From NCBI GenBank assembly GCA_013316825.1, contig WSLY01000001.1, forward strand, positions 161,884-225,883: 64,000 bases of DNA. The letters are read 5' to 3'. Each line of letters begins with the position of its first letter. The stretch's first letter is position 1. Shown piece after piece: positions 8,448-17,908 of the stretch. The notes beneath the pieces were generated by a model, which worked only from the letters and a program-made list of their open reading frames with translations, had not been told where the DNA came from and searched no databases. A program made the position numbers and the translations under genes. The stretch comes from Lachnospiraceae bacterium (lineage in GTDB: Bacteria > Bacillota > Clostridia > Lachnospirales > Lachnospiraceae).

Positions 8448-9893
8448 ATGTATGATGAAATTGATTTAAACCAAATAAACATAGATGCAGCCCCTCCAAT
8501 GGAAGAACCCGCCCGCCAGTATTATTTCATGGCAAAGTGCAGAGAATGGGTAAGAGATTTTGAGCAGAAAAACTGTCATGCGCCCAAAGCATGTGTCGTC
8601 AATATGGGCTGCCAGATGAACGCGAGAGACTCGGAAAAACTGACAGGCATTTTGAAGCTTATCGGCTATGAGACGGCGGAGGAGGAAAATGCAGATTTTG
8701 TCATTTTTAATACCTGCACGGTACGGGACAATGCCAATCAGAAGGTGTACGGCAGGCTGGGCGTGATGAAGGGGCTCAAAAAAAAGAACCCTTCGATGAA
8801 GATTGCCCTGTGCGGATGCATGATGCAGGAAAATGCAGCGATTGAAAAAATCAGGACCAGCTATCCCTTTGTGGATTTGATTTTTGGCACTCACAACATT
8901 TTTAAATTTGCAGAGCTGCTATATGCTTCCTTTGAAACGGAGGGTATGCTCATCGATATCTGGGAGGACACGGATAAGATTGTGGAGAATCTCCCCGTGG
9001 AGCGGAAATATCCCTTTAAATCAGGCATCAATATTATGTTTGGATGCAATAATTTTTGCAGCTACTGTATTGTGCCGTATGTGCGGGGCAGGGAACGAAG
9101 CCGGAATCCGAAGGATATCCTTATGGAAATTGAGAAGCTGGCGGCGGAGGGCGTCGTGGAAATTATGCTTTTGGGGCAGAACGTCAATTCCTACGGAAAA
9201 ACACTAAAGGAGCCCATGCGCTTTGCACAGCTTTTGCAGGAAGTAGAAAAAATAGAAGGAATAGAGCGCATCCGTTTTATGACTTCCCATCCCAAAGATT
9301 TGTCTGAAGAACTGATACAGGTGATGAAGGCATCCAAAAAAATCTGCCGGCATCTCCATCTGCCGCTGCAGGCGGGTTCTGACCGGATATTAAAGGCGAT
9401 GAATCGGGTTTATACCAAGGAGCAGTACATAGCGCTGGCAAAGCATATCAGGGAGGAAATACCGGATATTGCGCTGACAACGGACTTGATTGTAGGGTTT
9501 CCGGGGGAGACGCTCTCGGATGTGGAGGAGACCATCTCGGTTGTAAAGGAAGTAGAATACGACAACGCGTTTACTTTTGTCTATTCCAAGAGAACCGGCA
9601 CGCCTGCGGCAGCCATGGAGGAGCAGGTACCGGAAGAAGTGGTAAAGGAAGGCTTTCAAAAGCTGCTGGAAACGGTACAGGCGACAGCGAAAAAGAGAGT
9701 GGCGCGCTACGAGGGACAGGTGATGGAAGCGCTGGTGGAGGAGGTCAACGAACATGACGCTTCTTTGTTGACAGGACGGCTTTCCAACAACACGCTGGTG
9801 CATTTTTCGGGCAGTAGTTCTCTGATTGGAAAAATAATCAAGGTAAGACTGGATAAGTGCTGCGGCTTTTATTATATGGGTACGGCGCTTTAG
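8448..9893 (+). CDS. miaB: tRNA-2-methylthio-N6-isopentenyladenosine synthase
   Basis: Radical SAM methylthiotransferase that adds the 2-methylthio group to i6A37 of tRNAs. The 481-residue protein has the N-terminal UPF0004 domain with cluster cysteines C55, C90 and C124 (VNMGCQMNARDSE, FNTCTVRDNA, LCGCMMQ). The radical SAM triad is C200, C204 and C207 in MFGCNNFCSYCIVPYVRGRE, and a C-terminal TRAM domain ends in GKIIKVRLDKC. An extra N-terminal leader of about 45 residues is common in clostridial MiaB. It works after miaA (16.3 kb), which makes the substrate i6A. Confidence 0.95.
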   Translation: MYDEIDLNQINIDAAPPMEEPARQYYFMAKCREWVRDFEQKNCHAPKACVVNMGCQMNARDSEKLTGILKLIGYETAEEENADFVIFNTCTVRDNANQKVYGRLGVMKGLKKKNPSMKIALCGCMMQENAAIEKIRTSYPFVDLIFGTHNIFKFAELLYASFETEGMLIDIWEDTDKIVENLPVERKYPFKSGINIMFGCNNFCSYCIVPYVRGRERSRNPKDILMEIEKLAAEGVVEIMLLGQNVNSYGKTLKEPMRFAQLLQEVEKIEGIERIRFMTSHPKDLSEELIQVMKASKKICRHLHLPLQAGSDRILKAMNRVYTKEQYIALAKHIREEIPDIALTTDLIVGFPGETLSDVEETISVVKEVEYDNAFTFVYSKRTGTPAAAMEEQVPEEVVKEGFQKLLETVQATAKKRVARYEGQVMEALVEEVNEHDASLLTGRLSNNTLVHFSGSSSLIGKIIKVRLDKCCGFYYMGTAL

Positions 9894-9976
9894 GCGCAGA
9901 ACGGGAGCGCGGGCGTTCATAAGCAAATACGAAAAGTGCGCATTGAAAATAATGCAGAAATGAGGATGAGGCAGAA

Positions 9977-11626
9977 ATGGAAAAATTAAAACCAAAATTA
10001 TTTTCTGTTATGAAGACCTACAGCAGGGAGCAGTTGGTGAAGGACATTGTGTCCGGCGTTATTGTGGCAATCATTGCCCTGCCGTTGTCCATTGCTTTGG
10101 CGCTTGCTTCCGGTGTGACGCCGGAAAAGGGAATTTACACAGCGATTGTGGCAGGCTTTGTGATTTCTTTTTTGGGCGGAAGCAGGGTGCAGATAGCAGG
10201 TCCTACGGCGGCATTTGCCACAATTGTGGCTGGCATTGTGGCAAAAAACGGTATGGAGGGACTTGCCGCTGCCACCATTATGGCTGGTATTATTTTGATT
10301 ATCATGGGACTTTGCAAATTTGGAAGTCTGATTAAATTTATTCCCTATACTATTACCACAGGTTTTACCGCAGGTATTGCCGTAACGATTTTTATAGGGC
10401 AGATTAAGGATTTTCTGGGGCTTTCCATAATAACAGAGGAGCCTTTGGTGGAAACCATGGATAAGCTTGCTGCTGTGGCTGCTTTTATCGGCACTATTAA
10501 CTGGTGGGCGCTTTTGGTGGGCGGTATCTGTCTTGTCATATTGATTGTCTGGCCGTATCTGCCCGGCTTTTTATCGAAAATCCCCGGCTCCTTGATTGCA
10601 GTTTTGGCAAGCAGTGCAATGGTTGCGCTTTTAAAGCTTCCGGTGAATACCATCGGCGATTTGTATACCATTTCCGGCAGTCTGCCGCCCTTTAAAATCC
10701 CCAGCATAGATTTTGCCATGGTGCGGACGCTGCTTCCCGATGCTTTTACCATCGCTATCTTAGCAGGCATCGAATCGCTGCTTTCCTGCGTAGTGGCAGA
10801 TGGTATGATTGGCAGCAGGCACCGCTCCAACATGGAGCTTGTAGCACAGGGGACGGGCAATATTGCCTCGGCGCTGTTTGGCGGAATTCCCGCCACGGGA
10901 GCTATCGCGAGAACGGCGGCGAATATCAAAAACGGCGGACGGACGCCCATTGCCGGTATGGTACATTCCGTGGTACTCTTGTTAATTTTAGTGGTGCTTA
11001 TGCCTTATGCGGCGCTGATTCCCATGCCGGCTATCGCGGCGATTCTTTTTATGGTGGCATATAATATGTCCGGCTGGCGGGAAGTCGTGGATTTGTGCAG
11101 GACGGCGCCTAAGAGCGACATTATCGTGCTGCTTCTTACCTTCTGTCTCACAGTCGTGTTCGACCTTGTGGTGGCGATTGAGGTGGGTATGGTGCTTGCG
11201 GCAGTCCTCTTTATGAAGCGCATGAGTGATGTGACGGAGGTAGCGGGCTGGAAGTATGCGGAAGATGCGCAGACTGGCGGTGATTTGATGGCGGTGCCGA
11301 AGAATACGCTTGTGTATGAAATCAGCGGTCCCATGTTTTTTGGCGCTGCGGACAAGCTTTTAAAAATCGGCGTAAAAGAAGGTACCAACTGCCTGATTTT
11401 GCGTATGCGGAGTGTAAACGCCATTGATTCTACTGCGATGCGCAACTTTGAAAAGCTTCTTTTGCTGTGCCAGAAGAAAAATGTAACGCTGATTTTTTCC
11501 CATGTGGCGGAACAGCCGATGTCCATTATGCACAAGGCAGGTTTTGACAAAAAGGTAGGACTTCAAAATTTCTGCGCGCATATTGATGACGCCATGGCGC
11601 GTGCAAAAGCGCTGCAAGACGAGTGA
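9977..11626 (+). CDS. SulP family anion transporter with STAS domain
   Basis: Integral membrane protein of 549 residues. About 11-14 hydrophobic segments lie between residues 25 and 420, with the SulP signature FLGGSRVQIAGPTAAF around residue 70 and IESLLSCVVADGM near 265. Residues from about 440 form a cytoplasmic STAS domain (LVYEISGPMFFGAADKLLK, LILRMRSVNAIDSTAMRNFE). The family carries sulfate, bicarbonate, dicarboxylates or other anions, and the substrate cannot be read from the sequence. It lies between miaB and mutS without an obvious promoter of its own. Confidence 0.9.
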   Translation: MEKLKPKLFSVMKTYSREQLVKDIVSGVIVAIIALPLSIALALASGVTPEKGIYTAIVAGFVISFLGGSRVQIAGPTAAFATIVAGIVAKNGMEGLAAATIMAGIILIIMGLCKFGSLIKFIPYTITTGFTAGIAVTIFIGQIKDFLGLSIITEEPLVETMDKLAAVAAFIGTINWWALLVGGICLVILIVWPYLPGFLSKIPGSLIAVLASSAMVALLKLPVNTIGDLYTISGSLPPFKIPSIDFAMVRTLLPDAFTIAILAGIESLLSCVVADGMIGSRHRSNMELVAQGTGNIASALFGGIPATGAIARTAANIKNGGRTPIAGMVHSVVLLLILVVLMPYAALIPMPAIAAILFMVAYNMSGWREVVDLCRTAPKSDIIVLLLTFCLTVVFDLVVAIEVGMVLAAVLFMKRMSDVTEVAGWKYAEDAQTGGDLMAVPKNTLVYEISGPMFFGAADKLLKIGVKEGTNCLILRMRSVNAIDSTAMRNFEKLLLLCQKKNVTLIFSHVAEQPMSIMHKAGFDKKVGLQNFCAHIDDAMARAKALQDE

Positions 11627-11668
11627 TATAAAGGGTAGGTACAACCTTGCCCAAAATACGAAAAGAAG

Positions 11669-11687
11669 AGCCGTTCTGCGGCTTTAA
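11669..11687 (+). repeat. Small GC stem-loop upstream of mutS
   Basis: AGCCG-TTCTG-CGGCT followed by TTAA lies just before the AAGGAG ribosome site of mutS. With a stem of only five pairs and three T's it is at best a weak terminator or an mRNA end element after the transporter gene. Confidence 0.35.
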
Positions 11688-11698
11688 GGAGAGAAGAA

Positions 11699-14350
11699 GT
11701 GGCTGAATTTACTCCCATGATGCAAAAGTATCTGGAGACCAAAGAGGAATACAAAGACTGCATTCTTTTTTACCGGCTGGGTGATTTCTATGAAATGTTT
11801 TTTGAAGATGCGCTGACTGCGTCAAAGGAGCTGGAAATTACCCTGACGGGAAAGGACTGCGGGCAGGAAGAGCGCGCCCCCATGTGCGGGGTGCCTTATC
11901 ATGCGGTGGAAGGGTATTTAAACAAATTAGTGAGCAAGGGCTACAAGGTTGCCATCTGTGAGCAGGTGGAGGACCCGAAGCTTGCAAAGGGACTGGTAAA
12001 GCGGGAAGTGGTCCGCGTGGTAACACCCGGCACCAACACGGACGTACAGGCGCTGGATGAATCGAAGAACAGTTATTTGATGTGCGTCACCTATATGCAG
12101 GCAAAAATCGGAATTTCGCTTGCAGACGTTACCACGGGCGATTTTTTTCTGACGGAGGTGGACGATTTAAAAAAGCTGTCGGACGAAATTATCAAGTATC
12201 AGCCCAAGGAAATTATTGCCAACGATGCTTTTTTAGTAAGCGGCATGGATATGGAGGACTTAAGAGGCAGGCTCGGTATTACGGTATATGCGTTAGAGCC
12301 GCATTTTTTTGATGACGATGCGGCGAAAAAGTGCCTGATGAAGCATTTTCATGTCAATACGCTGGCGGGGCTTGGCATTGCGGATTTTCCCACCGGATTC
12401 ATTGCGGCAGGGGCACTTTTGCTATACCTGTACGATACGCAGAAAACGTCCTTAAGCCACATCAGTCATATTTATCCATATATCACCAGTAAATATATGT
12501 TGTTGGACAGCTCTACAAGGCGAAATCTGGAACTGTCGGAAACCTTGCGGGAGAAACAGAAGAGGGGCTCTCTTTTATGGGTGCTTGACAAGACGAAAAC
12601 TGCTATGGGCGGGCGTACCCTGCGGAATTATATCGAACAGCCCCTGATAGAAAAGGAAGATATTGAGAAACGTCTTGATGCGGTGGAGGAATTGTCAAAG
12701 GATTCCGTTTCCCGTGATGAAATCAGGGAATACCTAAATCCGATTTACGACTTGGAAAGGCTGCTTGGGCGCATCAGCTATAAAACGGCAAATCCAAGAG
12801 ATTTGATTGCGTTTCGCAATTCCCTGCAGATGCTGCCTCATATTAAGTCCGTGCTAAAAAGCTTTGAGAAAGAACTGCTTACCGGTATCAGGGAGGAAAT
12901 GGATTCTTTAGAGGATATCTGCGGTCTGATTGCAGCGGCGCTGGAAGAGGAGCCGCCTATCTCCGTCAGAGAGGGCGGTATGATAAAAGACGGCTTTGAC
13001 GAAGACATTGACAAGTTAAGAAGCGCTAAGCGGGACGGAAAAAAATGGCTTGCCGAGTTAGAGAATGCAGACAGGGAGCGGACGGGCATCAAAAACCTGA
13101 AAATCAAGTACAATAAGGTATTCGGTTATTATTTTGAGGTGACAAATTCTTACAAAAATCTGGTGCCTGCGGATTATATCAGAAAGCAGACGCTTGCCAA
13201 TGCAGAGCGCTATACCACTCCCCGCTTAAAGGAGCTTGAGGACACCGTGCTGAATGCGGAGGACAAGCTCTGTACGTTGGAATATGAGCTTTTTTGTAAA
13301 ATCAGGGACACCATTGCGGCAGAGATGGAGCGGATACAAAAAACGGCAAAGGCGGTGGCAAGGCTTGACGTATTTGCCTCGCTTTCTCTTGTGTCCGAGC
13401 GGAATGGGTATGTGCGTCCCAAGCTCAACGAAAAAGGCGTTATCGATATCAGGGACGGCAGGCATCCGGTAGTGGAAAAAATGATAGAACACGATATGTT
13501 TATCGCAAACGATACCTATCTGGACAATAATAACCGCCTGATTGCGGTGATTACCGGCCCGAATATGGCTGGGAAATCCACCTATATGCGGCAGACTGCG
13601 CTGATTGTACTGATGGCGCAGACAGGATGCTTTGTGCCGGCAAAAAGCGCCAATATCGGTATCGTGGATCGGATTTTTACAAGAGTGGGCGCTTCTGACG
13701 ACTTGGCAAGCGGGCAGTCCACCTTTATGGTAGAAATGAACGAAGTGGCAAATATCCTGCGGAATGCGACTGCAAAAAGTCTGTTGATTTTGGACGAAAT
13801 CGGAAGGGGAACTTCCACCTTTGACGGGCTTTCTATTGCATGGGCGGTGATTGAACATATCAGCAACCGAAAATTTTTGGGCGCAAAAACGCTTTTTGCC
13901 ACCCATTACCATGAGCTGACGGAGTTGGAAGGCAAAATAAACAATGTCAACAATTATTGTATCGCCGTAAAAGAACAGGGGGACGATATTGTATTTTTGC
14001 GGAAGATTATAAAGGGCGGCGCGGATAAGAGCTATGGTATTCAGGTGGCAAAGCTTGCCGGTGTGCCGGACGTTGTCATCGGACGTGCCAAGGAAATTGT
14101 GGAGCAGCTCTCAGACAACGATATCACGGAAAAGGTGCAGAGTATTGCCATTGATAACCGAAGCGACGGCAAAGCCAAAAAAGCAGAGCATTTTGACGAG
14201 GTTGACATGGCGCAGATATCGCTTTTTGACACAGTCAAGGACGAGGATGTGCTCAAGGAATTGAAAGAAGCGGATATCAGCAATATGACGCCGCTTGATG
14301 CGCTGAATACGCTTTACAGGCTGCAAAGTAAGCTGAACAACCGATGGTGA
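11699..14350 (+). CDS. mutS: DNA mismatch repair protein MutS
   Basis: Mismatch-recognition ATPase of 883 residues. It starts at GTG 11699 after AAGGAGAG and reads AEFTPMMQKYLETK. The mismatch-binding Phe-x-Glu sits in FYRLGDFYEMFFEDA. The connector, lever and clamp domains follow, with TRRNLELSETLREKQKRGSL in the core. The ATPase has Walker A GPNMAGKSTYMRQ near residue 620, LILDEIGRGTSTFDGLS, and FATHYHELTELE. The C-terminus keeps the dimerising tail ending LYRLQSKL. It is followed by mutL 47 bases downstream, the usual arrangement. Confidence 0.97.
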   Translation: MAEFTPMMQKYLETKEEYKDCILFYRLGDFYEMFFEDALTASKELEITLTGKDCGQEERAPMCGVPYHAVEGYLNKLVSKGYKVAICEQVEDPKLAKGLVKREVVRVVTPGTNTDVQALDESKNSYLMCVTYMQAKIGISLADVTTGDFFLTEVDDLKKLSDEIIKYQPKEIIANDAFLVSGMDMEDLRGRLGITVYALEPHFFDDDAAKKCLMKHFHVNTLAGLGIADFPTGFIAAGALLLYLYDTQKTSLSHISHIYPYITSKYMLLDSSTRRNLELSETLREKQKRGSLLWVLDKTKTAMGGRTLRNYIEQPLIEKEDIEKRLDAVEELSKDSVSRDEIREYLNPIYDLERLLGRISYKTANPRDLIAFRNSLQMLPHIKSVLKSFEKELLTGIREEMDSLEDICGLIAAALEEEPPISVREGGMIKDGFDEDIDKLRSAKRDGKKWLAELENADRERTGIKNLKIKYNKVFGYYFEVTNSYKNLVPADYIRKQTLANAERYTTPRLKELEDTVLNAEDKLCTLEYELFCKIRDTIAAEMERIQKTAKAVARLDVFASLSLVSERNGYVRPKLNEKGVIDIRDGRHPVVEKMIEHDMFIANDTYLDNNNRLIAVITGPNMAGKSTYMRQTALIVLMAQTGCFVPAKSANIGIVDRIFTRVGASDDLASGQSTFMVEMNEVANILRNATAKSLLILDEIGRGTSTFDGLSIAWAVIEHISNRKFLGAKTLFATHYHELTELEGKINNVNNYCIAVKEQGDDIVFLRKIIKGGADKSYGIQVAKLAGVPDVVIGRAKEIVEQLSDNDITEKVQSIAIDNRSDGKAKKAEHFDEVDMAQISLFDTVKDEDVLKELKEADISNMTPLDALNTLYRLQSKLNNRW

Positions 14351-14397
14351 GCTTGAAGAGAAGCAGCAGTAAAGGATTTCGGGAAAGAAGGAAAAGC

Positions 14398-16335
14398 ATG
14401 GCGAAGATACAGGTGTTGGATGCAGGAACAATTGATAAGATTGCGGCTGGTGAGGTGGTAGAGCGTCCTTCCAGCGTAGTGAAAGAGCTGGTGGAAAATG
14501 CCATTGATGCAGGCGCCTTGGCGATTACGGTGGAAATCAAAGACGGCGGTATTTCTTTTATTCGTATCACGGACAACGGAAGCGGTATTGAAGCATCACA
14601 GGTTCGCCATGCATTTCTGCGCCATGCGACAAGCAAGATTACCAATGCAGAAGACTTGCACAGTGTGAAGAGTCTGGGGTTCCGCGGCGAGGCATTGTCC
14701 AGCATTGCGGCAGTGTCGAAGGTGGAGCTGATAACAAAGACAAGAGATTCGCTTACGGGTATTCATTATGTCTGTGAGGGCGCTGAGGAAAAAGAATTTT
14801 CGGAGGTGGGTGCGCCGGACGGCACCACCATTATCATACGCAGCCTGTTTTTTAATACGCCTGTCCGCAGAAAATTTTTGAAGCAGCCGCAGACGGAAGG
14901 GGGATACGTCATAGACCTGATGGAGCATATGGCGCTCTCAAAGCCGGATGTGGCATTTAAGCTTACCGTCAATAACCAGCTTAAGTTTCATACTTCCGGC
15001 AACGGGAATTTAAAGGAAGTTATCTATCGTATTTACGGCAGGGAAACGGCGGCAAATCTGGTGGAAATACAGGCGGGCAGTCAGGGGCTTTCCGTCTCAG
15101 GGTATCTTGGGAAACCGGTATTGAACCGTTCAAACCGCAGCTTTGAAAACTATTTTTTAAATGGCAGGTACATCAAAAGTAATGTGATGGCAAAGGCAAT
15201 CGAGGAAGGCTTTTCCCAGTATCTGATGCAGCATAAGTTTCCCTTTGTGGTTCTGCATTTTGCCATTGATACGGCGCTTGTGGATGTGAATGTGCATCCC
15301 ACCAAAATGGATGTGCGCTTTACGGACGGCAGCGGGCTTTACGAATTTATCGAAAAGGCTGTGGCAGACGCGTTGAAAGAACGGGAAATGATTCCGGAAG
15401 CCGTATTGGACGAGCCTGCGGCCCAAAAGGACGGGCCGGAAGGAGAAGGGGACGGCAAAATCTTCCGGCATCCGGTTATGGAAAAAGAAAAAATTTCTGT
15501 TCCGGAGCCCTTTGAGAAGAAAAGAACGGAGCAGTTTCGGGTTCTGGAAGAAATGAAATATGAGGCAGATAAGCCTAAAATGCAAGACTTCATGCAAAAT
15601 CCCGTGTGGGAGCAAATGTCTGGACAATTATCCGTGGAAAAAATGCAGGAAAATGAAGGGATTCCTGCAGACGAAAATACAAAAAAAGACGAGAATCCGA
15701 TACAAAATCCCATGCAGATGAATCTGTTTGAAGAAAAGCTGCTAACGCAGGAAAACCGAAGGGAGTACCGGATACTGGGACAGATTTTTGACACCTACTG
15801 GCTTCTTGCCTTTCAGGATAAGCTTTTTATCATAGACCAGCACGCGGCGCATGAAAAAGTGAAATATGAACGTCTTATCCGCCAGTTTCGTGAAAAAGAG
15901 GTGACGTCCCAGTGTTTAAATCCTCCCATTGTGGTAACGCTCTCGGCAAGAGAGGAACAGACCTTTTTAGAATACAGCGCTGTCTTTGCAGGTCTTGGAT
16001 TTGAAATTGAAGAGTTCGGCGGAAGCGAATATGCAATCCGCAGCGTTCCCTCCGACTTGTACGGCTGTCGGGAAAAGGCTCTTTTTTTGGAGGTTTTGGA
16101 CGAGCTTTTAGACGGACCCTTGTATAAGCATCTGACGGTAGTGGAGGAAAAGCTTGCATCCATGGCATGTAAGGCGGCGGTAAAAGGCAACCATGCCTTC
16201 AGCAAGCCGGAAATGGAAGCGCTGATTGACGAGCTTCTAACACTGGATAATCCTTATAACTGTCCTCATGGGCGTCCTACCATTATTTCCATGAGTAAGT
16301 ATGAGATTGAAAAGAAATTTAAGAGGATTGTATAA
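14398..16335 (+). CDS. mutL: DNA mismatch repair protein MutL
   Basis: GHKL ATPase and latent endonuclease of mismatch repair, 645 residues from ATG 14398 (MAKIQVLDAGTIDKIAAGEV); an in-frame ATG at 14344 would overlap mutS. N-terminal ATPase motifs are ENAIDAGA, ITDNGSGI, SLGFRGEALSSIAAVS and the switch region. A charged, Met-rich linker covers roughly residues 340-455. The C-terminal domain has the metal-dependent nuclease motif DQHAAHEKVKYERL at about residue 480, plus ACKAAVKGNHAFS and CPHGRPT. The nuclease motif fits an organism without MutH. Its TAA overlaps the miaA ATG by one base. Confidence 0.96.
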   Translation: MAKIQVLDAGTIDKIAAGEVVERPSSVVKELVENAIDAGALAITVEIKDGGISFIRITDNGSGIEASQVRHAFLRHATSKITNAEDLHSVKSLGFRGEALSSIAAVSKVELITKTRDSLTGIHYVCEGAEEKEFSEVGAPDGTTIIIRSLFFNTPVRRKFLKQPQTEGGYVIDLMEHMALSKPDVAFKLTVNNQLKFHTSGNGNLKEVIYRIYGRETAANLVEIQAGSQGLSVSGYLGKPVLNRSNRSFENYFLNGRYIKSNVMAKAIEEGFSQYLMQHKFPFVVLHFAIDTALVDVNVHPTKMDVRFTDGSGLYEFIEKAVADALKEREMIPEAVLDEPAAQKDGPEGEGDGKIFRHPVMEKEKISVPEPFEKKRTEQFRVLEEMKYEADKPKMQDFMQNPVWEQMSGQLSVEKMQENEGIPADENTKKDENPIQNPMQMNLFEEKLLTQENRREYRILGQIFDTYWLLAFQDKLFIIDQHAAHEKVKYERLIRQFREKEVTSQCLNPPIVVTLSAREEQTFLEYSAVFAGLGFEIEEFGGSEYAIRSVPSDLYGCREKALFLEVLDELLDGPLYKHLTVVEEKLASMACKAAVKGNHAFSKPEMEALIDELLTLDNPYNCPHGRPTIISMSKYEIEKKFKRIV

Positions 16336-17300
16336 TGGAACAGAAAAAACCGCTTATCGTTCTGACAGGTCCTACAGCCGTGGGCAAGACAGGGCTGTCC
16401 ATCCGGCTTGCAAAGGCAGTCGGCGGGGAAATTATTTCAGCCGATTCCATGCAGGTGTATAAGCACATGGATATTGGTTCTGCAAAAATAAAGAAGGAAG
16501 AGATGGACGGCGTAGCCCATCACCTGATTGATATCTTAGAGCCTTCGGAGCCTTTTCATGTCGTTACTTTTCAAAAGCTTTGCAGGCAGGCAATGGAACA
16601 AATTTATGCAAACGGCAGGATTCCGATTCTGACGGGCGGTACGGGCTTTTATATACAGGCGGTATTGTATGATATTGATTTTACGGAAAACGAGGAGGAT
16701 ACCGCGTACAGAAGTATGCTGGAGGCGCTTGCCAAAAAGGAGGGACCGCAGTATCTTCACAATATGCTGCAAAAATCGGACAAAAAGGCAGCAGATGCCA
16801 TTCATCCCAACAATATAAAGCGGGTCATAAGAGCGCTGGAATTTAACAAACAGACCGGTATGCACATTTCAGAGCATAATGAGGCAGAGCGCCAAAAGGA
16901 AAGCGCTTATGCATCCGCTTATTTTGTGCTGCATGATGACAGACAGCGGCTTTATGAGCGGATAGAAAAAAGAGTGGACGATATGCTTGCAAAGGGACTG
17001 GTACAGGAAGTAGAACAGCTAAAAGCAATGGGATGTACAAAAGATATGGTTTCCATGCAGGGACTTGGTTATAAAGAAATACTCTGTTTCCTTGAAGGAG
17101 AATGCAGTCTGGAGGAAGCCGTATACCGGATAAAGCGGGATACCAGACATTTTGCAAAGAGACAGCTCACATGGTTTAAGCGGGAAAAAAATGTAATCTG
17201 GGTCAATAAGCAGGATTTTGCTTATGACGAAGAGGCTATATTAAAATTTATGAAGCAGAAAATAAAAGAAACAACAGGAATCGGAGATGTATCAACATGA
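16335..17300 (+). CDS. miaA: tRNA dimethylallyltransferase
   Basis: Transfers dimethylallyl from DMAPP to A37 of tRNAs reading codons that begin with U; the product is the substrate of MiaB. Motifs in the 321-residue protein: P-loop LTGPTAVGKTGLS, the catalytic Asp and Gln in IISADSMQVYKHMDIGSAK, HHLIDILEP, ILTGGTGFYIQAVL, and DTRHFAKRQLTWFKRE at the end. The start overlaps the mutL stop by one base and its own stop overlaps the next gene by four, so mutL-miaA-GNAT are translationally coupled. Confidence 0.96.
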   Translation: MEQKKPLIVLTGPTAVGKTGLSIRLAKAVGGEIISADSMQVYKHMDIGSAKIKKEEMDGVAHHLIDILEPSEPFHVVTFQKLCRQAMEQIYANGRIPILTGGTGFYIQAVLYDIDFTENEEDTAYRSMLEALAKKEGPQYLHNMLQKSDKKAADAIHPNNIKRVIRALEFNKQTGMHISEHNEAERQKESAYASAYFVLHDDRQRLYERIEKRVDDMLAKGLVQEVEQLKAMGCTKDMVSMQGLGYKEILCFLEGECSLEEAVYRIKRDTRHFAKRQLTWFKREKNVIWVNKQDFAYDEEAILKFMKQKIKETTGIGDVST

Positions 17301-17821
17301 TTTACGAGAATAAAAACGGAGTCCTGATACGGGATTTACAACCCCAAGATGCCCAGAGATTGACGGACGAAGAAATTGCGCAGGGCTGGGATGCGGATAT
17401 AGAAAAATATGAAATGAGACTTATGCATCAGGCGGAAGGAAAGTCCATATCCTTAGCGGCGGAATATAACGGCAATGTTGCAGGGTATATAAACGTCTAT
17501 CCCGCCTCCGAATGGGGCGCTTTTGCAAATCAAGGGTATGCTGAAATTGTCGATTTTGGAGTGCTGGCAAAATACCGCAACCGCGGTATCGGCAGTCAAT
17601 TAATGGATGTGGCGGAACAAATTGCCTTTACCTATTCCGACGTAGTCTATCTTGGAGTGGGCCTGCACAGCGGATACGGGAGTGCGCAGAGAATATATGT
17701 AAAACGAGGCTACATTCCCGACGGCAGCGGTGTCTGGTACAAAGATAAAATCTGCGAGCCGTATGCCGGCTGCTTCAATGATGATGAATTGGTCTTATAC
17801 CTGTATAAGAGAAAAGAATAA
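17297..17821 (+). CDS. GNAT family N-acetyltransferase
   Basis: A 174-residue GNAT fold. The acetyl-CoA pyrophosphate loop is DFGVLAKYRNRGIGSQLMDV, with R-x-x-G-I-G at its centre. The C-terminal strand-helix is VYLGVGLHSGYGSAQRIYVK followed by RGYIPDGSGVWY. The substrate cannot be predicted; the family acetylates proteins, amino acids or small amines. The start overlaps the miaA stop (ATGA). Confidence 0.88.
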   Translation: MIYENKNGVLIRDLQPQDAQRLTDEEIAQGWDADIEKYEMRLMHQAEGKSISLAAEYNGNVAGYINVYPASEWGAFANQGYAEIVDFGVLAKYRNRGIGSQLMDVAEQIAFTYSDVVYLGVGLHSGYGSAQRIYVKRGYIPDGSGVWYKDKICEPYAGCFNDDELVLYLYKRKE

Positions 17822-17908
17822 ATTTCGAAGCTTATTATACACACAATGACACTTGTATATTCACTGAGTTTCGCAATTACCTATCATGACCTAAGGGAAA
17901 GGAGTATT